NCBI RefSeq assembly: GCF_017487405.1 | Contig: NZ_CP062222.1 | Coordinates: 1,349,001 to 1,413,000 of the forward strand | Length of the DNA: 64,000 nucleotides | Source: Brevundimonas goettingensis | Lineage (GTDB): Bacteria > Pseudomonadota > Alphaproteobacteria > Caulobacterales > Caulobacteraceae | Direction of reading: 5' to 3' | The notes under the pieces: generated by a model | Seen by the model: the letters and a program-made list of their open reading frames with translations, nothing else | Told to the model about the DNA's origin: nothing | Databases searched by the model: none | Translations under genes and position numbers: made by a program | Shown here: positions 34,878 to 44,566 of the stretch, one piece after another | Position numbering within the stretch: the stretch's first letter is position 1 | Layout of the letters: each line of letters opens with the position of its first letter

Positions 34878-36818
34878 ATGATCTCCGTGTTCCGCAATTT
34901 CGCGAAGTCCAAATGGGCCGCCGGCCTCCTGGTCCTGGTGGGTGTCGCCCTTCTGATCGGTGGGGCGAAGCTGGACGTGTTCTCGGGCATCATGCCCAAG
35001 CACATCATCGACGCCGGCAGCCGGACGATCGACGCGGCCGAGTTCCGCAGCGATTTCGACCGCGCCCGCGAGAGCCTGCAGGAGCGCGCCGGCCGCCCGC
35101 TGACGACCGAGGATCTGGTCAAGGAGAACGTCCACGTCCGCTACCTCGAGCAGCGGACCCAGGAACTGGGCTTCCTCGACTGGGCCCATCGGGTCGGCAT
35201 CCGCCCGGGCAAGGCCCTGGTGATCAAGCAGATCCGCGCCATTCCCGCATTCTTCAACTCGGTCACCGGCCAGTTCGACGAGCAGCAGTATCAGTCGGTC
35301 CTGGCCGAGAAGAACTACACCCCGGTCATGATCGAGCGTGAACTGCGCGACCAGTACACCAGCCAGCACGCCGGCACCGCCGTGATGGCGGGCTATCGCG
35401 TCCCGCGCATCTACGGCGCCCTGCTGGCCGGCCGCGCCATGGAAACCCGTGACGGCCGCTGGTTCATGGTCACCCCGGCCATGGTCGGCGCGACCCCGGC
35501 CCCGACCGACGCCCAGCTGCAGAGCTTCATCTCGGACAACGCCGCCCAGCTGCGCCGTCCCGAGTTCCGCATGGTCTCGGTCGTCCTGTTTTCCCCGTCG
35601 GCCGCCGCCTCGACCGCCGCGATCCCGGAAGCCCGCATCGTCGAGCGCTTCAACTTCAAGAAGGACTCGCTGTCGACGCCGGAAACCCGGACCTTCGTCA
35701 CCCTGACCGCCCCGACCAAGGCCGCCGCCGACAAGATCGCCGCGGCCCTGCGCGCCGGCCAGAGCCCCGCCGACGCCGGCAAGGCCAATGGCGACATCCG
35801 CCCGGCCGACTTCAACAACACCCCGCGCAGCGCCGTCAGCGAGCCCGCCGTCGCCGCCGCCGTCTTCGGCATGCAGCCGGGTCAGGTCTCGGACGCCATT
35901 CAGGGTCGCGTCGGCTTCACCGTCGCCAAACTGACTTCGGCGACCCCCGGCCACGCCGCCACCCTGGAAGACAGCCGCGCCGCCCTGGTTCAGGAGCTGC
36001 GCGCCGAGGACGCCAAGGCCCAGGTCTTCTCCAAGGTCGAGCAGTATGAAAAGGCCCGTTCGGACGGCAAGACGCTGGATCAGGCCGTCGCGGCCATCGG
36101 CGCCCGCATCATCCAGCTGCCTCCCGTCACCCAGGACGGCAAACTGCCGAACGGCCAGGCGATGAACGCCCCGCCGCAACTGCTGACGACCGCCTGGACC
36201 CTGTCGAAGGGCGGCGAGTCCGACGTCATCGACGCCGGTCAGGGCCAGTATTTCGTCCTGCGTCTGGACGACATCAAGCCGGCCGCCCTGCCGACCCTCA
36301 ACGAGGTTCGCGCCCCGCTGACCCAGGCCTGGATCCAGCGCGAGAACGCCCGCCGCATCGCCGCCAAGGCCGATGAGCTGGCCGGCCGCGTCCGTGGCGG
36401 TCAGGACATCGCCGCCGTCGCCTCGTCCGCCGGCGCTACCCTGATCACCCGCGGCTCGGCCCAGCAGAACCAGCAGACCCAGACCGAGCTCGGCGAAGGC
36501 GTGCTCCAGGGCCTGTTCGGCCAGGGCAAGGGCCAGGTCTTCTCCGGTCCCGCCGGTGAAGCCGGCTTCGTGGTCGGCCGCGTCGACAACATCCACGCCG
36601 CCGTTCCGGCCCTGGCCGCCCCCGTCGCCGAACAGCTGCGCGTCCGCATGGGCCAGAACATGGCCCAGGGCTTTGCGGAACAGGCCATCGCCGCCGCCGC
36701 CCGCTCCACCAAGGCCAAGAACGACCCGGCCCTGGCCCTGCAGGCCCTGGGCGTCGCCGCGCCTGCCGCCGGAACCCCCGCCGGTTCGGCCCCGACCGCT
36801 CCCGCGCCCGCCCAGTGA
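34878..36818 (+). CDS. PpiD/SurA-like peptidylprolyl isomerase, membrane-anchored
   Basis: A 646-residue protein with a short cytosolic start, one transmembrane helix (about residues 14-33) and a long periplasmic part. It begins with a SurA-N-like chaperone region (TIDAAEFRSDFDRARESLQERAGRPLT), contains a parvulin-type isomerase region around residues 250-350 (MQPGQVSDAIQGRVGFTVAKL), and ends in Ala/Pro-rich sequence. It should help fold exported and outer-membrane proteins at the SecYEG exit, as PpiD does. The gene is followed with a four-base overlap (GTGA) by trpE, an odd functional pairing, though typical for the region in related alphaproteobacteria. Confidence 0.9.
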   Translation: MISVFRNFAKSKWAAGLLVLVGVALLIGGAKLDVFSGIMPKHIIDAGSRTIDAAEFRSDFDRARESLQERAGRPLTTEDLVKENVHVRYLEQRTQELGFLDWAHRVGIRPGKALVIKQIRAIPAFFNSVTGQFDEQQYQSVLAEKNYTPVMIERELRDQYTSQHAGTAVMAGYRVPRIYGALLAGRAMETRDGRWFMVTPAMVGATPAPTDAQLQSFISDNAAQLRRPEFRMVSVVLFSPSAAASTAAIPEARIVERFNFKKDSLSTPETRTFVTLTAPTKAAADKIAAALRAGQSPADAGKANGDIRPADFNNTPRSAVSEPAVAAAVFGMQPGQVSDAIQGRVGFTVAKLTSATPGHAATLEDSRAALVQELRAEDAKAQVFSKVEQYEKARSDGKTLDQAVAAIGARIIQLPPVTQDGKLPNGQAMNAPPQLLTTAWTLSKGGESDVIDAGQGQYFVLRLDDIKPAALPTLNEVRAPLTQAWIQRENARRIAAKADELAGRVRGGQDIAAVASSAGATLITRGSAQQNQQTQTELGEGVLQGLFGQGKGQVFSGPAGEAGFVVGRVDNIHAAVPALAAPVAEQLRVRMGQNMAQGFAEQAIAAAARSTKAKNDPALALQALGVAAPAAGTPAGSAPTAPAPAQ

Positions 36819-38350
36819 TCGAGGCCGGCTACGAAGACTTCGCGACGGGGCTGGCCGCCGGCCGGCCCCAGGTCGTGGTTCGCCGTCTGATCGACGATCT
36901 GGAGACCCCGGTCTCCGCCTATCTGAAGGTCGGCCTGGGCCGCACCCACGCCTTCCTGCTGGAATCGGTCGAGGGCGGCGCGCTCAACGGCCGCTATTCG
37001 ATCATTACGGTCGATCCTGACGTGGTCTGGCGCTGCCGGGGCGGCTCGGCCGAGATCGCGCGCGGCCCCGACATCGCCGCCGAACGCTTCACCCCCGAAC
37101 CCCTGCCCGTGCTCCAGTCCCTGCGCGCCCTGATCGCGGCGACGAAATTCGACCTCACGGCGACGCCCTATGGCGAGCTGCCGCCCATGGCCGCCGGCCT
37201 GTTCGGCGTCTTCGGCTACGACATGGTCCGGCTGCTGGAGCCGCTCGGCGCGCCCAATCCCGATCCGCTCGACCTGCCCGACGCCGTCCTGACCCGTCCG
37301 TCGCTGGTGGCCATGTTCGATTCGGTGCGGCGCGAGATCGTCATGGTCGCGACCGTCTATCCGGACGCCGGCCTCGGTCCGGAACAGGCCTGGACCGCCG
37401 CCAATGCCCGTCTCGACGATTTCGAGGCCCGGCTGCGTCGTCCGCTCGTCGGCCGCGGCGCCCCGACCCCGGCCGAGGTCCCGGCCTTCGTCTCCCCGGT
37501 CGATGGTCAGGCCTTCAACGGCATGGTCGCGGCGGCCAAGGACTACATCACCGCCGGCGACATCTTCCAGGTGGTGCTCAGCCACCGGTTTAGCGCGCCC
37601 TGGACCGGTGAACCCTTCGCCTTCTATCGCTCGCTGCGCCGTCAGAACCCCTCGCCCTATCTCTTCTATCTGAACTTCGGCGACTTCCAGCTGGCCGGGT
37701 CCAGCCCGGAGATCCTGGTGCGGCTCAAGGACGGCGGGGTCACCATCCGCCCGCTGGCCGGCACCCGCCCGCGCGGCGCCACCCCCGCCGCCGACAAGGC
37801 GCTGGAGGCCGAACTGCTGGCCGATCCCAAGGAACGCGCCGAACATCTGATGCTGCTGGACCTCGGCCGCAACGACGTCGGCCGCGTCTCGGCGCCCGGC
37901 ACGGTCGAGGTCACCGAAAGCTTCGTGGTCGAGCGCTACAGCCAGGTCATGCACATCGTCTCCAACGTCATCGGCAAGGCCGATCCGAAGCTGGACGCGG
38001 TGGATACCCTGCTGGCCGCCCTGCCCGCCGGCACCCTCTCGGGCGCGCCCAAGGTGCGGGCGATGGAGATCATCGACGAGCTGGAACAGACCAAGCGCGG
38101 CGTCGGCTATGGCGGCGGCGTGGGCTATATCTCGGCGGGCGGGGAAGCAGACATCTGCATCGTCCTGCGAACCGCCATGTTCACCCAGGGCCAAGTCTTC
38201 GTTCAGGCCGGCGCCGGCGTCGTCTCCGACAGCGATCCCGCCGCCGAATACGCCGAGACCCAGGCCAAGGCCCGCGCCCCCATCAACGCCGCCTCCGACG
38301 CCTGGCGCTTCGAACTGGGCGCCCCCCTCAACGACGCCGGCGAGGTCTAG
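36815..38350 (+). CDS. trpE: Anthranilate synthase component I
   Basis: A 511-residue enzyme starting at GTG 36815, overlapping the preceding stop. It makes anthranilate from chorismate with ammonia from TrpG. The N-terminal LLES motif (AFLLESVEGG, near residue 48) is the tryptophan feedback-binding element. The C-terminal chorismate-binding part shows FSPVDGQAFNGMV, GDIFQVVLSHRF, LAGTRPRGATP, ERAEHLMLLDLGRNDVGRV and AGAGVVSDSDPAAEYAE. Its partner trpG is over 3 kb downstream, separated by an ankyrin lipoprotein and two tiny genes. Confidence 0.96.
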   Translation: MIEAGYEDFATGLAAGRPQVVVRRLIDDLETPVSAYLKVGLGRTHAFLLESVEGGALNGRYSIITVDPDVVWRCRGGSAEIARGPDIAAERFTPEPLPVLQSLRALIAATKFDLTATPYGELPPMAAGLFGVFGYDMVRLLEPLGAPNPDPLDLPDAVLTRPSLVAMFDSVRREIVMVATVYPDAGLGPEQAWTAANARLDDFEARLRRPLVGRGAPTPAEVPAFVSPVDGQAFNGMVAAAKDYITAGDIFQVVLSHRFSAPWTGEPFAFYRSLRRQNPSPYLFYLNFGDFQLAGSSPEILVRLKDGGVTIRPLAGTRPRGATPAADKALEAELLADPKERAEHLMLLDLGRNDVGRVSAPGTVEVTESFVVERYSQVMHIVSNVIGKADPKLDAVDTLLAALPAGTLSGAPKVRAMEIIDELEQTKRGVGYGGGVGYISAGGEADICIVLRTAMFTQGQVFVQAGAGVVSDSDPAAEYAETQAKARAPINAASDAWRFELGAPLNDAGEV

Positions 38351-38416
38351 CTTCGCCTTATTGCGGCCACCGCGTGCACTGCTAGGTTGCGCGGAGGGAA
38401 CGGTCGGGGGCGTGGC

Positions 38417-41323
38417 GTGAAGATTTTCAAAGCGGTGCTTCCGGCCCTCTGCCTGGCGGGTTGCGTCGCCGCCTCGCCGAACGCCCCCCCCGGCCCGGAC
38501 GCGGCCGATCCGCTGATGCTCGCCTTCTCCAGCCGTATCGAGACGCTGGAAGACCGGTCGCGCGCCAATGACCAGACCGCCCTGATCGCCCTGTCCATCG
38601 TCAAGGCCGAGGGGCTGCGCGGCGTGGCCGTCGATCCCGCCGGGGCGGCCGGCCTGCGCCGCCGGGGGCTCGCCGCCGGCGCTCCGACCCAGATCACCCA
38701 GTATATCCCCGGCATCAACGGCGCGCCCGGCCGCACCAACCTGATCATTCTTCCCGGTCACGGCTTCTCATCGGCCAGCCTGAGCCGCATCGACCACTGC
38801 GTGACGGCCTTGAAGGCGCGTTCGGCCGACACCGCGGCCTTCTTCCCGGATTTCGCGCTCTACGACGACGACAAGGCCTTGGCCGCGCACGAAGCCGCAC
38901 AGGCCCAGGCGGCGGAAACCTGCGGCGGCGCCGAGCGCTACGGGACCCTGTCCCTGCTCTGGGACCGTGGCCGACCTTGGGGTGGTCGCGCCCTGCCCGA
39001 CTGCAAAGAGCCTCGGGACCGCCGGTGCAAGGCCCTCTCCGACAAGATCGCCCGGCTGAACGCCCGCGACCCGGCCGCCGAGGCCCATGCCGCCGTGGCG
39101 CGCGGCGACGCGCGTCTCGGCGCCTTCAACTCGATCGGACCCATGCCACAGGGCTGGAGCCAGCCCGGCGTGGATTGCAAGCGCTGGACCCGCGAGATGG
39201 TCGGCAAATGGCACGTCAACCAGGACGTGGTTCTGCCCGGCGACCGCGAGCACACCTCCGCCTCGGTGGCCTTCATCGCCGCCTACAACCGCGCCGTCGT
39301 CACCGACCCGGCCTTCCCCTGGTCCGACGTCTGCGCCGAGACCCTGGTCGCGCCGTTGGATCACTATCCGGGCCCCGTGCGCCGGTGGACCGAGGCGGCG
39401 CGCTCCGGCGATCCCGCCCGTCTGGCCGAGGTTCCGGCCGGACAGGACATCAACGCCCCTGACGCTCTCGGCCTGACCGCCCTGGACTGGGCCATGCGGC
39501 GTCGCGACGAACCGATGGCGATGGCGCTGCTGGACGCCGGCGCCGATCCGACCCGCTTCGATCCCGATACGCCCTCGCCGCTCGCCCTCGCCCTGTCGCA
39601 GAAGCGCGTCGCCCTGGCCCGGCGATTGATCGACCGGGGTGCGCGGATGACGGGCGATCCCGGTGTCTGCGACTATGGCGGCCCCTGGGGCGGCGGGCCC
39701 GACCGGTCGAAAAACAACGGCTGTTCCTGGGCCGGGATGATGATCCAGGCCGGCGCCTTCGATCTTCTGGACGCCCAGGCGGCGGCCGGCGGGCTCGACC
39801 CCGTCCCGCCCCGCGAAATCTATATCGACACCTTGCCGGGGGCGCGCGACCCCGTCGTCTCCATCGATCCGATCAACGAGCTTCAGTCCGCCTTCGTCGC
39901 CGCCGTCGCCGCGGGGGACGCGACCGTGATCGACCGGCTGCTGCCCCATGTCGGTCACGACCTCGACAACGCCGAAGCCCCCTGGTCGGTGTTCGAGCCG
40001 CTGATCACCGGCGGGCATGAAGACCTGGCGCTGCGCTACGCCCGTGGCCGGGGCGCCGACGCCGCCCGGTCCGAGGCTGAAGCCGTCGTCTGGCGCGCCG
40101 CAGCCCAAGGCGCGCAGCTTCAGGCCCTGCTGTTCCTCGCGGACTACGGCGCCGAGCTGAACCTTCTTCCTGCCGACCGCCTGTCCGGCTGCGCCGCTGC
40201 GGCCCGGGTCGGCGACATGGAGGCCCTTCTGGCCTGTGTGAGCGAGGCCGGCGCGATCCGCACCCGGCTGCACGCCGCCATCCGCGCCGGAGATCTGGCC
40301 GCCGTCCGGTCCATCGTCGACGCCGCGTCCGACCTCAACGAGCGGGCCAAGGTCTCCCAGTTGTCGGTCGCGGTCCGGTCGGGAACCGCGCCCATGGTCC
40401 AGGCCATCCTGGGGCGCGGCGCCCGCCCGATCGATGTCTATCCGTCGCGCCGCACGGCCCGCTATGAAGGCGCCTTCAAGGCCCGTGCAGATGCGGTGCT
40501 GACGGCCGGCGCCACGCGGCCCGAGGACGCGGACGGGACGTCGCTCGTCCTTGTCGCGGCCCGGCGCGGAGACGCCGCCATGCTGCGCCATCTCGCCGAG
40601 GCCGGGGCCCGAAATCTTGTCGGTGCGCTTCAGACAGCGGGAAATCTCGGCAATCCGCCCCCGGGCCTGCCTGACGACCTGTTCCTGCGCGACCGTTCGA
40701 TCGACAATGAGAACTTGCCCAACCGGGCCGTCGATCGCGATTTCCGCGCCTTCACCCTGCTGGCGGGCGAGACCGCGCGCGCCTATGGGCCCCAGAACCT
40801 TGAGACCGCCTTCGCCGGCGCCGTCTACAGCGGCTACAACGACGCGGCCGAGGCCCTGATCGCGGCGGGCTTCGACCTGTCTAGGGCGCGCAATCCGGCG
40901 CGGATCTGGTCGAACTGGTCGACCCTGGGCACGCCGTGCAAGCCCTCGACCGGCCGCATCCTGATCCGCGAGCGTCTCAGCGCCGTTTATCCCGCCGACG
41001 ACTTCACCCACTGGCCGCCGTTGCACGCCGTTGCGGTGGGCTGCGCCGACGCCCGCTCCACCGAGCTTCTGGTTCGCGAAGGCGGAATGGCGGTCAACCA
41101 GATCGATGTCGACGGTCAGACGCCGCTGGACCGCGCGCGCCGCTACCGGCGCCCGCCGACCGTGGCCGTGCTCGAACGGCTGGGCGGCCTCGGCGCCTCG
41201 CAGGCGGCGCCGGCGGATCACGCCGCGCGTCAGGCCCGTCTGGCCACTGAAGAAGATCTCGATCTGGTTCAGGGCGAGAACGACCCCGACGCCCCGGCTC
41301 CCGCCGCCGGCGGCGCTCACTAG
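38417..41323 (+). CDS. Ankyrin-repeat lipoprotein
   Basis: A 968-residue protein from GTG 38417, chosen because it yields a proper lipoprotein signal (MKIFKAVLPALCLAGC, Cys16). The first 300 residues form an unrecognised domain with several cysteines. From about residue 340 ankyrin-like helical pairs appear: ALGLTALDWAMRRRDEPMAMALLDAGADP, LARRLIDRGARM, DGTSLVLVAARRGDAAMLRHLAEAGARN and DGQTPLDRARRYRRPPTVAVLERLGG. Between them are degenerate repeats with the same period. It should be membrane-anchored in the periplasm and bind proteins. It interrupts the trpE-trpG neighbourhood. Function unknown. Confidence 0.85.
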   Translation: MKIFKAVLPALCLAGCVAASPNAPPGPDAADPLMLAFSSRIETLEDRSRANDQTALIALSIVKAEGLRGVAVDPAGAAGLRRRGLAAGAPTQITQYIPGINGAPGRTNLIILPGHGFSSASLSRIDHCVTALKARSADTAAFFPDFALYDDDKALAAHEAAQAQAAETCGGAERYGTLSLLWDRGRPWGGRALPDCKEPRDRRCKALSDKIARLNARDPAAEAHAAVARGDARLGAFNSIGPMPQGWSQPGVDCKRWTREMVGKWHVNQDVVLPGDREHTSASVAFIAAYNRAVVTDPAFPWSDVCAETLVAPLDHYPGPVRRWTEAARSGDPARLAEVPAGQDINAPDALGLTALDWAMRRRDEPMAMALLDAGADPTRFDPDTPSPLALALSQKRVALARRLIDRGARMTGDPGVCDYGGPWGGGPDRSKNNGCSWAGMMIQAGAFDLLDAQAAAGGLDPVPPREIYIDTLPGARDPVVSIDPINELQSAFVAAVAAGDATVIDRLLPHVGHDLDNAEAPWSVFEPLITGGHEDLALRYARGRGADAARSEAEAVVWRAAAQGAQLQALLFLADYGAELNLLPADRLSGCAAAARVGDMEALLACVSEAGAIRTRLHAAIRAGDLAAVRSIVDAASDLNERAKVSQLSVAVRSGTAPMVQAILGRGARPIDVYPSRRTARYEGAFKARADAVLTAGATRPEDADGTSLVLVAARRGDAAMLRHLAEAGARNLVGALQTAGNLGNPPPGLPDDLFLRDRSIDNENLPNRAVDRDFRAFTLLAGETARAYGPQNLETAFAGAVYSGYNDAAEALIAAGFDLSRARNPARIWSNWSTLGTPCKPSTGRILIRERLSAVYPADDFTHWPPLHAVAVGCADARSTELLVREGGMAVNQIDVDGQTPLDRARRYRRPPTVAVLERLGGLGASQAAPADHAARQARLATEEDLDLVQGENDPDAPAPAAGGAH

Positions 41324-41409
41324 GGCCTGATCGCTTCTGGCGAAATCACCCTACGGATCAAAAAGGCCGTCTCCGCCGTTCCTTGGTGAACAACGAACGG
41401 AGATCGCTC

Positions 41410-41580
41410 ATGTCGACCATCCAGGACAACCACGTCGAAGAGACCACGGAAGAGGCCCGTCAGGGCGAGAATGTGAAGGGCATGACCTCGGTTCTGGGCG
41501 TGTCGGTGGCGGCCGTCGCCATCGTCTTCGCCCTCCTCCTCCTGGTCTTCTTCGGCTTTACCAGCGGCTGGCTGGGCTAG
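41410..41580 (+). CDS. Small single-helix membrane protein
   Basis: A 56-residue protein (MSTIQDNHVEETTEEARQGE...) with an acidic soluble N-terminal half and one transmembrane helix at about 28-50. The start ATG 41410 is preceded by CGGAG nine bases upstream. The TAG at 41578-41580 overlaps the stop codon of the convergent small gene (CTAG). No family recognised. Together with its neighbour it fills the gap between the ankyrin lipoprotein and trpG. Confidence 0.7.
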   Translation: MSTIQDNHVEETTEEARQGENVKGMTSVLGVSVAAVAIVFALLLLVFFGFTSGWLG

Positions 41581-41771
41581 TTCTCGAACTGGCCCTGATA
41601 GACCGGGTCCTTGATCGCGAAGCCCGGGCCCAGCACCATGACGCCCGCCAGCAGCACCGCGGCGCTGGCGGCCAGAAACGCCGCGCCCAGCGCGCCCAGC
41701 GAACTGGCCGGACGCTCGGGCGTCTCAACCAGTAGATCTCGGGCCTGTTCGATCTCGGCGGTGTTGATCAC
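41577..41771 (-). CDS. Small membrane protein, convergent neighbour
   Basis: A 64-residue protein from GTG (complement of 41769-41771): a polar N-terminal helix AEIEQARDLLVETPER followed by a transmembrane helix (SLGALGAAFLAASAAVLLAGVMV) and a short tail. The frame is open further upstream through SLLDESQR, so a non-ATG start slightly upstream is possible. Its stop overlaps that of the previous small gene on the other strand. The first half resembles coding sequence by its codon use. No function recognised. Confidence 0.6.
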   Translation of the reverse strand: MINTAEIEQARDLLVETPERPASSLGALGAAFLAASAAVLLAGVMVLGPGFAIKDPVYQGQFEN

Positions 41772-41892
41772 GCGTTGGGACTCATCCAGCAGGGACCCGA
41801 TCTGACGCTGCGATGGTTAACGACCGGTGTCTATCCCGGCCCGCAGCAAGCTTCGGCTTGGCGCGGAGGATTTCAGGTCCTAGAACCGCCGC

Positions 41893-42483
41893 ATGATCCT
41901 CGTCGTCGATAACTACGACAGCTTTACCTACAACCTCGTCCACTACCTCGCGGAACTGGGCGCGGAGACGCATGTCGTCCGCAACGACGACCTGACGACC
42001 GCCGAGGCCTGGGCGCTGAAACCCGAAGCCGTCCTGCTCTCGCCGGGCCCCTGCGCCCCCGACCAGGCCGGCATCTGCCTGCCGCTGATCGACACCGCGC
42101 CGCTGGACATGCCGATTCTGGGCGTCTGCCTGGGCCATCAGGCCATCGGTCAGGCCATGGGCGGCCACGTGGTGCGCGCCAAGGCCCTGATGCACGGCAA
42201 GACCTCGCCGATCCTCCATGAGGGCAAGGGCATGTTCGCCGGCCTGCCCTCGCCCTTCACCGCGACGCGCTACCATTCGCTGGCCGTGCAGCGCGAAACC
42301 CTGCCCAACACGCTTCAGGTCACCGCCTGGACCGAGGACGGCGAGATCATGGGCTTCCAGCACCACGAGCGGCCGATCCACGGGGTCCAGTTCCACCCCG
42401 AGTCGATCGCCACCGAACACGGTCATGAGATGCTGGCCAACTTCCTCGATCTGGCGGGCGTCAAACGTCTGGCCATGGTCTGA
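41893..42483 (+). CDS. trpG: Anthranilate/aminodeoxychorismate synthase glutaminase
   Basis: A 196-residue class I glutamine amidotransferase. It starts [25 protein letters not shown], has [12 protein letters not shown], the nucleophile elbow [15 protein letters not shown] (Cys near residue 79), RYHSLAV, and [18 protein letters not shown] with the His-Glu pair. It supplies ammonia to TrpE and possibly also to PabB for folate. trpD starts five bases after its stop, so trpG-trpD-trpC are an operon. Confidence 0.96.
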   Translation: MILVVDNYDSFTYNLVHYLAELGAETHVVRNDDLTTAEAWALKPEAVLLSPGPCAPDQAGICLPLIDTAPLDMPILGVCLGHQAIGQAMGGHVVRAKALMHGKTSPILHEGKGMFAGLPSPFTATRYHSLAVQRETLPNTLQVTAWTEDGEIMGFQHHERPIHGVQFHPESIATEHGHEMLANFLDLAGVKRLAMV

Positions 42484-42487
42484 GCCT

Positions 42488-43528
42488 GTGGCGGAAGGTG
42501 GTTTCAAGCCGCTGCTGGCCAAGCTGGTCGACGGCAAACCCCTGACCTCGACCGAGGCCGGCGACTTCTTCGCCGCCTGTCTGCGCGGCGAGCCCACCCC
42601 GGCCCAGGTCGCCGCCGCCGTCACCGCCCTGCGCATGCGCGGCGAGACGGTCGACGAGATCGCCGCCTTCGCGGGCGAGATGCGCAAGGCCGCCCTGACG
42701 CTCGACCACGACTACGACGTCATCGACACCTGCGGCACCGGCGGCGACGGCGCCCACACCTTCAACATCTCCACGGCGGCGGCTCTTGTCCTCGCCGGCG
42801 CGGGTCTGAAGGTCGCCAAACACGGCAACCGGGCCATGAGCTCCAAATCCGGCTCGTCCGACGTCCTCGGGGTCCTCGGTGTGGACCTGACCGCCGGTCT
42901 GGACCAGCAGAAGGCGGCGCTGGACGAGGCCGGCATCGCCTTCCTCTTCGCCCCCGCCTACCACGGCGCCATGCGCCACGTCGGCCCGGTCCGCGCCGAG
43001 ATCGGCTTCCGCACCGTCTTCAACCTGCTCGGCCCCCTGTCCAATCCGGCGGGCGCGCGGCGTCAGGTCATGGGCGTCTATGATCCCCGCCTGCTGGAGC
43101 CCCTCGCCGAGGTGCTCGGCCGCCTTGGCGCCACCCGGGCCTGGACCGTCCACGGCCAGGGTCTCGACGAACTGACCACCACGGGGCCCAGCGAGGTCGC
43201 GGAATGGAAGGACGGCGCCGTCCGCCGCTTCACCGTCACGCCCGAGGACGCCGGCCTGCCCCGCGCCGACATCGAGGCCCTGCGTGGCGGCGACGCCGAG
43301 ACCAACGCCGAGGCCCTGACCGCCCTTCTGGCCGGCCGGACCGGTCCCTATCGCGACATTGTCCTGCTCAACGCCGCCGCCGCCCTCGTCGTCGCGGACA
43401 AGGCGGATGACCTCAAGTCCGGCGTCGCCCTCGCCGCCGCCGCCATCGACGACGGCAAGGCCGCCGACGCCCTCGCCGCTCTCGCCCGCATCACCTCCAC
43501 GCCCCTGCCGATCGAAGACCTCGTATGA
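42488..43528 (+). CDS. trpD: Anthranilate phosphoribosyltransferase
   Basis: A 346-residue enzyme, starting at GTG 42488 ([20 protein letters not shown]). The frame is open much further upstream but that part is only the alternative frame of trpG. It joins anthranilate and PRPP. Conserved elements: [22 protein letters not shown] (glycine-rich PRPP loop), [21 protein letters not shown], and [28 protein letters not shown]. The stop overlaps the ATG of trpC (ATGA), indicating translational coupling. Confidence 0.96.
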   Translation: MAEGGFKPLLAKLVDGKPLTSTEAGDFFAACLRGEPTPAQVAAAVTALRMRGETVDEIAAFAGEMRKAALTLDHDYDVIDTCGTGGDGAHTFNISTAAALVLAGAGLKVAKHGNRAMSSKSGSSDVLGVLGVDLTAGLDQQKAALDEAGIAFLFAPAYHGAMRHVGPVRAEIGFRTVFNLLGPLSNPAGARRQVMGVYDPRLLEPLAEVLGRLGATRAWTVHGQGLDELTTTGPSEVAEWKDGAVRRFTVTPEDAGLPRADIEALRGGDAETNAEALTALLAGRTGPYRDIVLLNAAAALVVADKADDLKSGVALAAAAIDDGKAADALAALARITSTPLPIEDLV

Positions 43529-44328
43529 CTGCCGCCCCTCGCGAAGACGTCCTTGCAAAGATCGCCGCCTACAAGCGCGAGGACGTCGCCGCGCGTAAGG
43601 CCGCCCAGTCGCAAGACCAGATCGAATCCCTGGCCATGATCGCCGGCATGCCGCGCGGCTTCCGTCACAGCCTCGAGAAACACGCCGCCCCCGGCCGTCC
43701 GGCCCTGATCGCCGAGATCAAGAAGGCCAGCCCCTCCAAGGGCCTGATCCGCGCCGACTTCAACCCGCCCGCCCTCGCAAAAGCCTATGAGGCCGGCGGC
43801 GCGGCCTGTCTGTCGGTCCTGACCGACGGCCCCAGCTTCCAGGGCGACGACGACTATCTGGTTCAGGCCCGGGCGGCGGTCGCCCTGCCCTGCCTGCGCA
43901 AGGATTTCCTCGTCGATCCCTGGCAGGTCGCCGAGAGCCGCGCGCTTGGAGCCGACTGCATCCTGATCATCCTGGCCATGATCGACGACGTTCTGGCGGG
44001 CGAGCTCCTGGCCGAGGCCCGCCGATTCGGCATGGACGCCCTGATCGAAACCCATGACGAGCTGGAAATGGGCCGCGCCGTCGCGCTGGGCGGCGACCTG
44101 ATCGGGGTCAATAACCGTAGCCTGCGCACCTTCGAGGTCGACCTCGGCACGACCGCTCGCCTGTCGCATCTGGCCCCGAAGAACGCCCTTCTGGTCGCCG
44201 AGAGCGGGATCTTCACCCCTGACGACGTCGCCGACGTCTGCATGGCCGGCGCCCGCGCGATTCTGGTCGGCGAAAGCCTGATGCGCCAGCCGGACGTCGA
44301 GGCCGCGACGCGGGCCCTGCTGGATTGA
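43525..44328 (+). CDS. trpC: Indole-3-glycerol phosphate synthase
   Basis: A 267-residue (beta-alpha)8 enzyme closing the indole ring. Active-site blocks are [44 protein letters not shown], and [15 protein letters not shown] followed by [12 protein letters not shown]. It is not fused to trpF, as in Caulobacter and rhizobia. It overlaps trpD by four bases. The repeat R4 starts two bases after its stop. In many relatives moaC and moeA come next; here lexA follows. Confidence 0.96.
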   Translation: MTAAPREDVLAKIAAYKREDVAARKAAQSQDQIESLAMIAGMPRGFRHSLEKHAAPGRPALIAEIKKASPSKGLIRADFNPPALAKAYEAGGAACLSVLTDGPSFQGDDDYLVQARAAVALPCLRKDFLVDPWQVAESRALGADCILIILAMIDDVLAGELLAEARRFGMDALIETHDELEMGRAVALGGDLIGVNNRSLRTFEVDLGTTARLSHLAPKNALLVAESGIFTPDDVADVCMAGARAILVGESLMRQPDVEAATRALLD

Positions 44329-44330
44329 GT

Positions 44331-44400
44331 TCACCTCTCCATTCGCGAAGGCGAATGGAGAGGACAGATCGGAGCGCAGCGACGATCAGGTAAGGGCTAC
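44331..44400 (-). repeat. Palindromic repeat R4 (reverse)
   Basis: A 70-base copy of the same family as R1-R3, reverse orientation, starting TCACCTCTCCATTCGC and ending CAGGTAAGGGCTAC (degenerate at the inner edge). Begins two bases after the trpC stop. Confidence 0.8.
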
Positions 44401-44433
44401 ACCGTATTGAAAATCGCTCACCGGAAACATCGC

Positions 44434-44497
44434 GTCGCCCCCTCCTGATCGCTGCGCGATCTGTCCTCCCCACGCACCTCCGCGCGTCGGGAGGTGA
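44434..44497 (+). repeat. Palindromic repeat R5 (forward)
   Basis: A 64-base copy in forward orientation, starting GTCGCCCCCTCCTG and ending GGGAGGTGA, with an altered distal palindrome. With R4 it forms the same inward-facing pair as R2/R3, but only a 33-base spacer (44401-44433) lies between them. Confidence 0.75.
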
Positions 44498-44512
44498 GCC
44501 GCTCCTGTTAAG

Positions 44513-44566
44513 TTGACATTAGTGAAGAACACTTACAGAACATCGACGACGGTTCACGTCTTGTTC
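44513..44566 (+). promoter_or_regulatory. lexA promoter with two LexA (SOS) boxes
   Basis: TTGACA at 44513-44518 is a good -35. The first SOS box GAAC-N7-GAAC spans 44527-44541, where the -10 would lie, and the second box GTTC-N7-GTTC spans 44552-44566, ending 14 bases before the lexA ATG. Both match the alphaproteobacterial LexA consensus, so LexA should repress its own gene. Confidence 0.85.

Noticed and set aside
41840..41865. Small hairpin (CAAGC-ttcg-GCTTG) in the trpG leader as a tryptophan attenuator
   Set aside because: The stem is only five bases, no U tract follows, and no leader peptide with tandem Trp codons is visible.
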